A stretch of 64,000 nucleotides of DNA. Origin: Cerrena zonata. Taxonomy: Eukaryota; Basidiomycota; Agaricomycetes; Polyporales; Cerrenaceae. This document shows, in pieces, positions 22,290 to 34,629 of this stretch (position 1 is its first letter; each line of letters starts with the position of its first letter). A program made the translations under genes and the position numbers. The notes beneath the pieces were generated by a model that saw only the letters and a list, made by a program, of their open reading frames with translations, did no database searches and had not been told where the DNA came from. The stretch spans positions 1 to 64,000 of the forward strand of contig JASBNA010000068.1 in assembly GCA_038087015.1 (NCBI GenBank). Direction: 5' to 3'.

Positions 22290-23944
22290 TTAATCAGCTA
22301 CCGGGTTTTCATCCATATCCACATCCGGTGCAATTTCTTCAGCTTGCTCCACGCTGATATGCCCAGCGGGTCTCCAAACACTACCAGCCGTTGCTTTCCA
22401 GAGTCTGACCCGACCATCGTTTCCGGCAGATGACAAAACAGTTCTAACGCCAAGTAATAAGATTTATGTCAGTGGCGTAAAAAAATTTGGGCGACCAACG
22501 AAGCTTACCCAGTAATATTCCATTCAACACGACCAACGGCCGATCTATGGTCATCAAAATCTCCCACAAGGTTGACACTCCAACTACCTTCAGGGACATC
22601 ACTGTCACCATTGTCATTGTCAATCTCGTCCGCCAAGGCTGGGGGCTTGACGCGCCAGATTCTTACATGGCCATCTCGGCTTCCGGTGGCAATCAGTTGA
22701 TAGGAACGACCGCATGAAGGTGCCCAGGCTACTGTGGTGACGGCAAAGGTAGAAGGTTCGTTATCGGATGAGGATGGGCCAGGAGGTTTGGGGATGGAGT
22801 CTTGTGAACGATGTGGGGACGGGTCGAGTGTGAGTAGGGTTGCTGGACGTCTCGATGAAGAAAGTTGAATGATCTAGGGAAAACATATGAGTGTCAATTT
22901 AGCGAGGATTTCACGAGGACTATTACCTTGACTTTTCCATCTACCCCACAACCGGTAGCAATGACTTCACCCCAATATCGGTCGTTACACCATGAAATAC
23001 ACCATCCACCATCAGCCTATAATTTCGAAAATTATATATATGCCATCATGTCCAACAAGAGAACCTTACCTCTCGGTTGCCCATACCAGGTCTTCCGGGG
23101 GCTGGATTTTGTTGCTGTTGTTGCTGAAGAGCGTGTGCGACAAGTGAAACCGAGGCACCTTCAAGTGTTGATGAAGTGTGAGTTGGTGTAGCTTGTGTAA
23201 CAGTCTGAGATATTGAACGTGCGCCTGGAGATGCAGAGGGAAGTGAGAGGACATCTACTTCGTCCGCAAGCTGCCAGGTTGAGAGTGAGGGTTGTTCCAG
23301 ACATTCGTAAATACGCAGATAGTTGTCTGACGATATGGTGGCCTATAGAGATGAAAGCATTCTGAGATGATACCAGACTATCATGAAGAGTTAATGATTA
23401 CCAATTTCAGCCCAAAATGTTGCGGGGAAAATTCAACGGCACGAACAGTTCCTTTGGCGTCCACAAGGACTGCACGCTCTGTCCACCGCGACGCGCTCGA
23501 AGTGGAAGCCCCATTTAGTTGTGGTTGGTCGGAATCAACATATGAAGTTTGTTCCCAGACTTTTACGGTTCTGTCGAAGGATGAAGAAGCGAGGATAGTG
23601 CCGAATTCTGGATGTGCCCAGCTAAGTTTCGATACAGCAGCATCGTGAGCCTGTTCAACATAACAATATAGCCCTTCAGTAATCATGAGACGTTGTACTG
23701 CTTTTTATTACACACCTTCCAGTCATCTTCGATGTTCCAAGTTCCTAACAATTCGTTTAATTGCCAGACTTTGATTCTGTGGCAAGAAAGGTCATACGCG
23801 TCAACAACGCGATATAGTTGTTAAGGGGAACAGCGATTACCTCTGGTCAAGACTACATGTTGCTAGACGTAATCCATAGAAATCATAGGACGCGTCAGTC
23901 ACCAGGTCATTGTGTGCATTTTGTATAAGTCCTGTTTGAATCAT
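22290..23944 (-). CDS. SEH1: Nucleoporin SEH1, WD40 beta-propeller
   Basis: Component of the Y-shaped Nup84/Nup107 complex of the nuclear pore and of the SEA/GATOR complex on the vacuole. Begins MIQTGLIQNAHNDLVTDASY (23944), continues DFYGLRLATCSLDQ-R, then IKVWQLNELLGTWNIEDDWK, AHDAAVSKLSWAHPEFGTI, ASSSFDRTVKVWEQ, GLKLATISSDNYLRIYECLE, ISWCNDRYWGEVIATGC, LIATGSRDGHVRIWRV and LSSAGNDGRVRLWK: about six WD repeats, as expected for Seh1 (an open propeller completed by Nup85/Sea4). A basidiomycete-type insertion with a poly-Gln run lies between the fourth and fifth blades. About 430 residues, at least six introns. Ends with an acidic tail DVDMDENPVAD. SEC13 is the nearest alternative, but the LEQPSLSTWQL and LNELLGTWN features favour SEH1. 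Confidence 0.85.
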
Positions 23945-24810
23945 CCCGGGTATATGACTAGTATTCGAACTTTGGATACAACGAAGATTGGAATTCGACT
24001 GTCGTAGCAGAAATCCTTGGTGTTGTTTTGTAAATATGTTTACAGATTCCTCTGTAATGTATTGGATGGGGTTTGATAGTCAGAAGTGCGGTTAATGAAG
24101 CAAAGTTGAATATTGCAGTGAGGAGGAGCTGCAATGATGAAACAAGTCGTGAAGCGCCCGATCGTCTCGATCATCTCAACCTCAAATCTTGTGGTTGTGC
24201 TCCCACATGTGTGTCTTGTTCCAGAACCACAATCATTGCTTGCCTCGACCACACGACCCATAATACATATATACAGCATGGTTCGTAACGAACACGCCAG
24301 TGATCTGCACAGAAGCCAAGCCCTACCGTGAAGTTCTCTTCTCCCAAACCCCGACAGAAGTAGAGATCTACCTATCCCGATATTCTGAAGATATATTACC
24401 GTCTTTGATCCTCTCGAAAAAAACCCCAACCATCCCTACTATCTCGGCCTATTGCATACCGTAACTTTGGACAGACAAATGCTGTCGGTCAGTCGTTTAC
24501 CATGTGCGCAAAGTCAACCGACGTTGACGCGAAGATGAACCGTCTCGAGGTCGTTCCATACAACGATCAGACTTCCTTCTGCGCACAATACCGCTGCTGA
24601 CCATATCACGTTCCCTTCGCCGTCTAGCTATATTGGTGAAATACCAGCACAAGTTATCGGTAAGACCTCGGTTGTACATATCGACTCGTTGTCATTAGGG
24701 CGAATACACACGATGTTGAGTGTTCTCATATGCATTACTGTGTGTAAAATAGGGACATTGTGCCTCAATGACCGTAGCGAAAATTTCATTTCCCCCGCTT
24801 CATGATGAGT
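23945..24810. other. Intergenic, SEH1 to GH5
   Basis: Divergent promoters of SEH1 (left) and the GH5 gene (right). No further gene recognised. Confidence 0.4.
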
Positions 24811-24817
24811 ATAAAAC
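24811..24817 (+). promoter_or_regulatory. TATA box of GH5 gene
   Basis: TATAAAA 57 bp before the start codon, preceded by a CCCCCGC stretch. Confidence 0.55.
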
Positions 24818-24873
24818 TAGCTGCGTTGACGAGGTAAGTGGAGTAGCTTCGAAGCCCTTGGACTAAAAAAACA

Positions 24874-26630
24874 ATGAAGCCAGTCATTGCACTCTCTGCT
24901 ATCGGCTTTTACGCCCTATCAGCGAATGCCCAAGCAGCTCAATGGGCCCAATGTAAGTTTGCCTTTCTTCTCTCTAATACTCTCGCTAACAATGTTTCAA
25001 AGGTGGTGGTCAGGTATGATAACTTCGTAAAGCTTCTTGCATGCCTCGCAGGAAATTCAACTACTTTTAGGGTTGGAGTGGTGCAACAACATGTGTATCC
25101 GGGAGCGTATGTAGCATAATCAATGACTGTATGGTCTTTTCTCCTCTTAACATACCTGCGCTTACACCAAGGTATCGTCCAGATTACTCGCAATGTGTCC
25201 CAGGTGCTGCCGCCCCAAGTGGCTCAACTACCGTTGCCGCTCCAACCACTGTATCTGCCCCCACCGCCGCTCCCTCATCTCCTAGTACCTCGGGACCAGC
25301 AGTTCCTTCAGCCTCATGTGCAACACCCCCAGCCAGTGCAGGCAAACTTCGTTTCGCCGGTGTCAACATTGCCGGCTTCGATTTCGGATGCAACACCGAC
25401 GGTTCTTGCCAAGCTAGCGCTGCTTGGCCGCCTCTTACTCAGTACTTCGGTCATGATGGTGAAGGTCAAATGAAGCATTTCGTTCAGGACGATGGGTTCA
25501 ACGTGTTCAGGTTGCCTGTTGGATGGCAATTCTTGACGAACGACGTCCTTGGTGGAGCTATCGATGAGGATAATTTCCAGGAGTATGATACCCTCGTTCA
25601 GGCTTGTATCAACGCTGGTGCTGCTGCTTGCATTGTTGATGTGCACAACTACGCCCGTTGGGATAAAGGAGTATGTTTGACTCTTTCACGTCTCTTCTGA
25701 TCTCAGTTTCTCATATAAATTGCTTTTAGATCATTGGACAGGGTGGTCCCACTGACGACCAATTCGCCGCATTGTGGGGACAAATCGCGGCCAAGTACGC
25801 GTCCAACAGCAAGGTTATTTTCGGAGTGTAAGCAACAAGTGTCTTCAACCTTAAACTAGATCCCCTGACTTTTATCCTTCAGAATGAACGAACCCCATGA
25901 TGTCCCCGACATCAACCGATGGGCTCAATCAGTTCAGGCAGCCGTGACCGCTATTCGACAGGCTGGGTATGTCATAGTATTTTATCTAGATTAGGAATAT
26001 AGGAATTAATGTTGTCCCACAGAGCAACTTCACAAATCATCCTTCTCCCCGGAAACAACTGGACTTCAGCTGCTACCTTCGTCTCTAACGGCTCAGCTGA
26101 TGCGTTGAACAAGGTCACCAACCCTGACGGTACCATCACTGGTCTTGTGTTCGATGTCCACAAGTACCTCGACTTCGACAACTCGTATGTCTCTTTTCCG
26201 TATTCAATTTGAAGTTCGTTTCTCATTCTATATATTAATGAACGTCAGTGGTACCAATGCCTGAATGTGTAACCAACAACATCGACGAAGCTTGGGCACC
26301 TCTCGCACAATGGCTTCGCTGCAATGGTCGTCAGGCGTTCAACACCGAGACAGGAGGTGGTAACACGGCCTCTTGTCAACAATTCTTATGCGAACAAACC
26401 AAGTTCCAAGCCCAGAACTCCGATGGTAAATCAAGCTTTATTATCCGAGTTTCAGTCCGTGCTAATGTGATTTTTCACAGTATTCTTGGGATACGTCGGT
26501 TGGTCTGCGGGTAACTTTGACCCAAGCTATGTTCTTTCCGAGGTGCCAACCAATACTGGTTCCACCTGGACAGATACATCCCTCACTAAGGCTTGTCTTG
26601 CACCCAACATGGTTGGTGCTTTGGCTTAAG
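24874..26630 (+). CDS. Secreted GH5 endo-beta-glucanase with N-terminal CBM1, frameshifted
   Basis: Cuts internal beta-1,4 bonds of cellulose. Signal peptide MKPVIALSAIGFYALSANA; CBM1 WAQCGGQGWSGATTC..GSVCSIINDYYSQC, assembled from three exons including an 11-nt one (25003-25013); a Pro/Thr/Ser linker (about residues 60-100); then the GH5 domain: FAGVNIAGFDFGC, FNVFRLPVGWQFL, VDVHNYARW, VIFGVMNEPHD (acid/base Glu), VFDVHKYLDFDNS and NTETGGGN (nucleophile Glu). After the intron ending at 26247 the frame reads S-G-T-N-A then TGA 26262-26264. Dropping the T at 26262 gives the family sequence ECVTNNIDEAW. As given, the product loses the nucleophile, so it is either a recent pseudogene, a recoded gene, or a sequence error. 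Everything downstream to WTDTSLTKACLAPNMVGALA is otherwise intact. Confidence 0.85.
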
Positions 26631-26734
26631 ATATAAATCGTACACTATCACAGATAAGATGAAAAATGAAAAACTTCCCCTTCGCACGATTGCTATTCCA
26701 TGTTGTGAAAAAATCCAAATTTTATAGGTATGAT

Positions 26735-26824
26735 CCTTCGGGCCGGGATCGAACCAGCGACATTCAGATGTCAATGAAGGTATCCAATTACAGTCTGACG
26801 CTCTTCCAGCTGAGCTACCGAAGG
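26735..26824 (-). tRNA. tRNA-Tyr (GTA), intron-containing
   Basis: The - strand folds as a full cloverleaf: acceptor CCTTCGG/CCGAAGG, D arm GCTC..GAGC, anticodon stem TCAGA/TCTGA, T arm GCTGG-TTCGATC-CCGGC. The anticodon is GTA (Tyr). The anticodon loop carries an 18-nt intron directly after the base 3' of the anticodon, the standard position. CCA is not encoded. A T6 run at 26708-26713 (- strand) can end Pol III transcription. It lies between the GH5 gene and the pRiA4b-like gene. Confidence 0.93.
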
Positions 26825-27106
26825 TTATACGACCCCAACATAGACGCTGAAACAATCTGCAACAAGCGTCGACGCGTGCGTGCGAAAACAAGACGCGGTG
26901 CAATCGCGTTCTGCCATTTCCAAACTTGACGCGATACCGTGTTACTGTCATTTCATTGATGATCTCAGCTTTGAACTAGAACATCATCTCCAAACCTCCG
27001 TAATGTGAGTTCAAGATACACTCCAGAAGTTGGAGAACTAACACAATATTGTTCTTTCAGTCATTCCTCCTGGTCTCCGCTGGTTTAAGCAGTCTTTTCG
27101 GATTCA

Positions 27107-28779
27107 ATGCTTAAACGACCTCGGGATATCTATGAACTACCCCCATCTTCTCCACCGCGGAGCTCTCCAGTCAAACGAACTCGCATACAACTACCTGCGT
27201 CATCGCCTGCCCCTAGACGAAGTCCTTCGAAATCATGGACTCCTAACTCCAAATACTCTTTCAGAACACCTCTTACTGTTCCGTCCGACTCTCCGAGTAA
27301 TCCTTTCGGGATGAAAAGATCTCTGGTAGCTCTTGATCTTCCTGCACCAATACCACTGAGGAAACACTTTGTGCTGCGCTTCCAACTTGTCTGTGACCAA
27401 AGCAAATCAAAGCAGAGGAAACATAGGGGTGGTGTTTACAGGATCGTTCAGATGCCTCGGAATTATACATTCCGACATCTCCACAAGCTGATTCTATTCC
27501 TCTTCGCGCCTGATGCTCATGACGACTATCCTGATGACAGAGATGCCAAATGGCGCAACATCAAGGGCAAACAGAAAGCTACACCCGAGTCGGAGAAGCC
27601 CTGGCGTGGACACGTCTTTGAAGTACAAGACGATATTCAAATGTACCCCTATCTCACTCAGGCTGGTGTAATTCAACCTGGTGGCAAGACTGTCACCAAG
27701 CTGTCGAGTGTTCGAGAACGCCAAGTCTTTCGTAATCTGTATGATCCTATTCATGACGGTTATTCGAACTTTGACGATTCCGAAGGCGAAGACGATCCGA
27801 ATGGTTGGACTTGGGTCTGTGAAGATGACTATACCTTGGCTCAGGTGTGGCGTAAAGGCCTGACTCCGGATAAAGGTATCATCTATGTAAGTCAACCATG
27901 TCTTAATCTTGCATCTTCAAGCGTTTATCTCATACATCTATTCTGCTCAAAGCGTCATAGCCCATCCGTATCTGTCCATATAACACAGAACACTCTTGAC
28001 GTCAAACCTCCTCGTAAATCGACAAGTGGTAGTCCCTTCGTACATCTTGCACAGGGACTTGCCGGAAACTCCATCAGGATTGCACATACCACCTTGGACG
28101 ACGGAGGTAACGAGCAAGTGTCAGAGCACGAAGATTTCTCCTTTGAACCTTGTTCGAAATCGCACTTTTCACGATGGAATGCATATCGCGCATTCGCTGC
28201 TTTCTTACGACGGGAAGGGGATCGTGAACGTGGTATTTTCCGACGTTACCTCCCGGACGAACTATTCGATAATACACGTACGCTAGTATCCTCATCATCA
28301 CCAACCCTACATCCCTCCTCGGATTTCGAAGAATCAGAAGCTGATACAGACTATTCGACATATTTCTTCTCTGATCCATCACCATTTCCGATGATCACAC
28401 CATACCCTTCGCACCCGCTTCATCGCAAACGCGTTGAGCGTGTTGAGCGCAGGATGGAACGCTTGACGAAAAGCGGGATGTCTGTGCTTAGCTCGGATGA
28501 AGAAGATGATAAGAAGAAAAAGAAGAGACGGAGGAAAAACCTTCTGAGGAGGTGCTAGAGTGGTCGGATGATGCTGATGGCGAAGATGAAGGCGAGAACG
28601 GGGGCGATGAGGAGGAGGAGCAAGAGGGGAAGATTAAAGTGTTGGTGGAAGAGGTATTTGATGACGAGGAAGAAGTGTTTAGGGAGGGAGATTGGTTGAA
28701 GATAGAGGAACTAGAGGATGAGGAGGATGACAGGTACGGTCCGGACTGGGATCCATTCGGAGATGAGGTTGAAGTCTAA
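27107..28779 (+). CDS. pRiA4b ORF-3-like domain protein, frame break near 3' end
   Basis: Begins MLKRPRDIYELPPSSPPRSS; the first 90 residues are basic and Ser/Pro-rich. The domain segment is LRKHFVLRFQLVCDQ, GGVYRIVQMPRNYTFRHLHK, HVFEVQDDI and EDDYTLAQVWRKG. This pattern resembles the plasmid pRiA4b ORF-3-like family, which is widespread in mushrooms with unknown function. A 66-nt intron at 27887-27952 has no stop and is a multiple of three, so the unspliced frame also reads through; splicing gives IIY-RHSPSVSVHITQNTLD. The frame ends in KKKKKRRRKNLLRRC at 28558. The +2-shifted frame is open from 28513 to 28779 and encodes a strongly acidic tail (EEVLEWSDDADGEDEGEN.. to WDPFGDEVEV). One missing base in the A-rich run 28511-28520 would join the two. 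The function is unknown. Confidence 0.65.
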
Positions 28780-29420
28780 GGGCTTCTGACGGTGGTATAC
28801 ATATGATATTATTTGTTGGTGGTCATAATTCTACGATATTCATGACAAAGTACGATGATTTGTCTATAGCTTTTCAGGGGAATTAAATGTCAAAGAAACA
28901 GAAATGTCCGCGGCTGTTGGCGAGCGGACCCTGTTTAATGTTTGATGATACACTCTTTCGGGTTGCAGGCCTCTTGTGGGTTCGAATAAGCTTCAGGTTT
29001 TTGGGGTGCTGGCCCAGGTTCCTGTGCCATTAAACTCAACTTGACGGCTTTTTGGAAATGGTTTTAATTTCCTGAATCTCCATGGAGAAACACACTCAAA
29101 GTACGCCGTTTTCTTCTTTACTTTGCGTGCGACTGATATCCTGATATCTCTAGTAACCTTTTCCTCACACGACCTTGTTTCTTACGCTATACTTGATGGA
29201 GCAGTCCTGATATTCCACTGCGCAAGTACGTTCCAGACCCTAACTAGGTTTTCTGATCTCCCTCCGAGTTTAAACAACAGCCCAAACAGATATATCCGCC
29301 GGTATCAACTCCGCGGTGTACCCAATGATTGCGATGGGTCGTACTAGTACAGGGCTCTCCGCTCAGCGTGATATGACCAATAGACAGGTTGGCAACTCAC
29401 GGGGTCTGAAGGTTCACCGT
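28780..29420. other. Intergenic, convergent 3' flanks
   Basis: Downstream of two convergent genes. No exon recognised. Confidence 0.4.
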
Positions 29421-29673
29421 TTAGCTTGGAACAACGTCCGCTCCAGTCTCCGCCAAAAGTTCATCTGCGGCTGAAATGGGGTGAGTTTACTTACACAAAT
29501 ACAAATCAACTCGGAACGTACTGAGGTGTCTTGCTGCCAAGTCATCTGGACCAAATATAGTAAGCAAACAGTCGTACGAAGGTCTCAATACAAGACTCAC
29601 CATTCAGAGCCATAGGAGCAGCCATCGTCAAAGCGAGGAGGGTGAGGATGAAGAATACTTTTCTGCCGATCAT
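29421..29673 (-). CDS. 48-residue secreted peptide (possible precursor peptide)
   Basis: Too short for a simple ORF search. Three exons: 29601-29673, 29522-29545 and 29421-29470, with canonical introns of 55 nt (GTGAGT..TCCAG) and 51 nt (GTACGT..TTTCAG). The product starts MIGRKVFFILTLLALTMAAP, a clear signal peptide with a likely cut near AAP/MALN, and ends DDLAARHL then TADELLAETGADVVPS. The start has a good context (CACCATGA), and a TATA box lies about 60 bp upstream. The mature part is acidic, has no Cys and no dibasic Kex2 site. It is divergent from the UstYa-family gene 300 bp away, so a role as a substrate peptide is possible but only inferred. Alternatives: a small secreted effector or signalling peptide. 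Confidence 0.7.
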
Positions 29674-29733
29674 GGTGTCTTTGTAAAAGATACTTTCACT
29701 GACTGTGGTACGAATAGGACTTGAACCACCATC

Positions 29734-29740
29734 TTATATA
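29734..29740 (-). promoter_or_regulatory. TATA box of the 48-residue peptide gene
   Basis: TATATAA on the - strand, 61 bp upstream of the start codon at 29673. Confidence 0.6.
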
Positions 29741-29973
29741 GAACTCTCCTCGGCTAGGTTTGAACATCGGAAAAATCAGAAAGTACTGCTGGACGTACAA
29801 GCGATAACTCTATGTATGATCATCAGTCACGATGTTCTTCGGGTATTGTATGGGATCATGGTATGACGGGATTTCGTGAAGTACAATAGTACTTATCAGA
29901 ACTCAAAACCTCACCAGGATTCAAGGTGACTTCTCTTTTGATGAAAGTTGAACTCTCTTGATCTTCGAACGCC

Positions 29974-30550
29974 ATGTTGAACGTGCTCCTCTGGACATTT
30001 ACTGTGTGCAATCTTACCATTCTTTCAGCCAATGTATACCGTGTCTTTGGGCCTCAGAAGGAAACTCAACACAGTGCGTATGATTTCTATTCAGACACTT
30101 GAAACTAGCTTATTCCGAGTACAGCATGGCTGGATAGGGACAACCCCTTGTACGTACCCACAGGTCCCATCAACACTGTCGAGATGACATTCCAAGAATC
30201 CACCCGATTCGGATTTGACCCCCAAAATGACTGGCGAACACTCTACACAAGCCACCATGGAATCGGATTCATTCACTTGGGTCCATTCCACCACCGATTC
30301 CTTGGTAGCACTCATCACGCCCTACACTGCGTCCGCAGGATGATCGACGATTTCAACGCGCCAGATCACGTCTCCAATCCCTAGTCATCACTTCATTCAT
30401 TGTCTCACGTATATGAGACAGGATGCCCTTTGCAATGCAGATAGGACACTGGAACTCGGGGACTTTATGATGCGGAACTTTACAACGGATCGTATAGGGA
30501 ATACACGGTCTTGCAGGGATTGGATGAAAGTGGAGGGAATGGTTGAATGA
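29974..30550 (+). CDS. UstYa-family (DUF3328) oxidase, frameshifted
   Basis: UstYa proteins are membrane-anchored enzymes that oxidise or cyclise peptides in fungal RiPP and related pathways. The N-terminus MLNVLLWTFTVCNLTILSAN is the membrane anchor. An intron at 30074-30124 (GTGCGT..TACAG) joins KETQHT to WLDRDNPLYVPTGPINTVEM. The first HxxHC-type motif is HHALHCVRRM. The frame then stops at TAG 30382-30384 after HVSNP. Skipping the T at 30382 continues into SHHFIHCLTYMRQDALC (second HxxHC) and NADRTLELGDFMMRNF, ending at TGA 30548-30550. No intron can explain the break (only 15 nt lie between a GT and the TAG). So the gene is either newly broken, recoded, or mis-sequenced. About 175 residues if read through, slightly short for the family. 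Confidence 0.78.
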
Positions 30551-31839
30551 TAACCTTAGGGACTGGGTGGGTTTCAATGATCTCTCGTTAGAGAAGCTGA
30601 ACTTTACTTCGAAGCTGTAGTCTGGTAAGGTCATCTCCCATCTTAAGAAATGACGACGACTAATATGAAAGGTACAGCTATATTTGGAATAGGTGACATG
30701 TATCAAGTCATATATGGTATATGAACGTGTCAACAACTTGAAACAATTGACCGTTGTCGTCAAGTCCCAGGTACTACGCTATGCCAACATGCATATAGAT
30801 GCGCCCAGAGCGTGGTAATGACCAACTGGAGTTTCTTCCGTGTACGTATGTTGCGAACGGTGAGCTGGAGAACCTGAACCATGTTGTATCATTTTCAGAA
30901 AGCCCAAGTAAATCCTGCTGATATTTTCTACCAGTTTTCCACACAAGACATCTTTAATACAATCCCATATACGAGCTTCGCAGGACACCAGAGACTTTAT
31001 AAATTGTGATGTCGGTATGTTTCGCTTGTACAATGACAACGGGTGGAATCCGGCTGAGAAAGTTGCCTTCCACGATCGTCAAAGACGTGTAAATGAAACA
31101 CTGTTATGGTATAGTTTTATTCTAGCTCATCATGACCGAGTGATCCCGCTAAAAATGCTATGTATCAAGGTGAGAAGGTGTGTATGTTTTGAAAAGGCTG
31201 AGAAGGGTAAGACAAGCTCCGTCCTGCGGAAAAAAAGTGGCGAGACTAGGATGAGAGTCAAGAAGCAACTGTACTATTTATTCGTGAGGATCATCATACA
31301 GAAGCAATGTCGAGTTCAATAACCAGTCCATGCAACAGAATATCCAACTTCTGTTCTTTCTAAATTATTCATGACAAAAACGCGATCACATGAATCGCAC
31401 GTGCAGGCTTCTACACTTCGGTTCTCACAATACCCGAAAATCTAGGCTTTCGTGCGAGAATTGATACTCGCATTTTTCCCTTTCGACCACATTGCGCACT
31501 GCGTCCATGTTTTCAATTCACACCCCAAATGAGCGGTGAGATTATTCTTACAAGCATGACTGTATGCGGGAAAGGATTCGATAGCTGGCTACCATGGTTC
31601 AGTGCGAGATTCCATGCCAAGGCCAGGGCAGCATGTGTGAGCACCCATGTCCGTCCTCACCGTCTCTCAAACTCTAACGACGTTTGATTATCCAACTCAA
31701 TGGTAAGCTGATCGACCTCCAATATTCCCTCACGTTTCGCGTTAGTTTGACAGTCGCTCTCACAGGTGTTGGCCTCGTTGGCTTCTCATAGCGACACTAC
31801 CTCGATCCTTCATACTGCTCCACTCGTGGCTGCAGATAA
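30551..31839. other. Intergenic, 1.3 kb
   Basis: No recognisable gene. An open frame at 30779-31039 (-) of 86 codons has no domain signal. Confidence 0.4.
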
Positions 31840-32640
31840 CAGAAGGTTTGCTGCGGGTTTAACAAACATATCGCTTGGCCGCAGCCCTTGAGTATCGTAT
31901 GTTCACTAGAAGCTATCATTTCGTGGAGCATTACTAGGTATATATTGGCAAGGGCTCCGGCGACTGCGTCGTTGCTCTTCTTACTCCGCATCCCACCACG
32001 GACCTGTTTCCTTCAGGTGAATTGATGTCCTCTTTTCCAATCGTGATTACGCGAGATTCTCTTCTCGCGGGCTGCCGCCTCGAGGCCTACTTGATCCCTC
32101 CCAGACAGGTAAGTGTCACCGTTACTGTGGAGTGGGTGAAAACCGTACATACACATCATTGCTCCCAGGAGAGTCTGGTAGGGCTCGAGAGTTCAATGAA
32201 ACTACAAGTTGCCTATCGCTAACGTCATCTCACACTAACGCATGGAGATCCGTTCTTCAGTCACCTCGATGTTACAGTTTGTGGCTTCTCTGCACATTGA
32301 GGTCCCATAGCCTCGTCCTCTATAGGATATGATGGTACCACGAAGGTCAGCTGTCAAAGCTGTCAGAATGACCCCTTATGGTCATCATATCCCAAATAGG
32401 GTTTCGAACCTACAGGGACAAGAAGCCCGCCAACGGCGAAGTGTTTCAATATATGATATTCGGGCTACGCCTGTTCCGAGCTGTCACCACGGTTGCTTCA
32501 CTCGACAACGCTGTTCTGGGAACCTGTCCCGAGGTCTCACATATCAATCCTCCCGGATGAACGAGGTACGAAACATCCCGGGCTCATTCTTTCACACCCA
32601 AAGGCGGTCATTTAAGGGCGGCGAATCAGGGACATGACCG
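31840..32640 (+). pseudogene. Possible degraded gene, family not recognised
   Basis: Between about 31935 and 32108 a clean reading frame gives VYIGKGSGDCVVALLTPHP, TTDLFPSGELMSSFPIVI and TRDSLLAGCRLEAYLIPPRQ, flanked by an acceptor-like TACTAG and a perfect donor GTAAGT. Further on, 32326-32390 encodes YDGTTKVSCQSCQNDPLWSS followed by a stop, then another frame opens. The look is that of a secreted, Cys-containing protein whose exons can no longer be joined. I could not name the family or find a start. It may be a decayed gene or one with unusual splicing. Confidence 0.35.
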
Positions 32641-32868
32641 GTTCCATGGACTAGGGCTTTGGCTATGTTTTTGGACGGCACCGACACGTCTTCGCAACGC
32701 GTAGACAACAACGACTATGAGAGAAAAGACGGACTGCTTTGTGAAAATCGCATCCTTGGGTAAATACACTTCTGCTGATTGGCTGGACGGTCGATTGGTA
32801 CGGACGTGCTTCGTTATTTTGCATCTTTCAATTCGGAAATGAAGCAAGTACGCGAGGCACAGTCTTGG

Positions 32869-32875
32869 TATAAAG
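32869..32875 (+). promoter_or_regulatory. TATA box of peroxidase gene
   Basis: TATAAAG 97 bp upstream of the manganese peroxidase ATG. Confidence 0.55.
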
Positions 32876-32965
32876 AGCTCAGGATTTCGAACGAAAAAGA
32901 GCAGGACGCTTCAGCAGTCTTTTCAACGGTAGTCAGACTCCAAACGCCTCTTGCCATCTTCACCA

Positions 32966-34350
<1,385 letters not shown>

Positions 34351-34629
34351 ACGATGAATCTACACGGGAGATGGGAATAGGTGTACAACTTATAGTTCTC
34401 TCTCTTCTTGGGTAATATGGTTATTTAGTGTCTCACTAGAATTCGAGTCGTTTCATCACTGATTCCGACATGAAATACATTTAATTGCATTCTCACAACG
34501 GGCCTGACTTCAATGAGCAAAATGATCTCGTGAGAATCATGAACATCCAATCCAAACTATATAATTACAGATAATAGTACATTGTTCGAGGCCCGGGTCA
34601 GTAGTAATTATACACCATAAAAGGTCCAT

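Noticed and set aside
32380..32430. Possible second tRNA (a GGTTTCGAACC-like T arm)
   Set aside because: No matching acceptor or anticodon stems could be folded around it.
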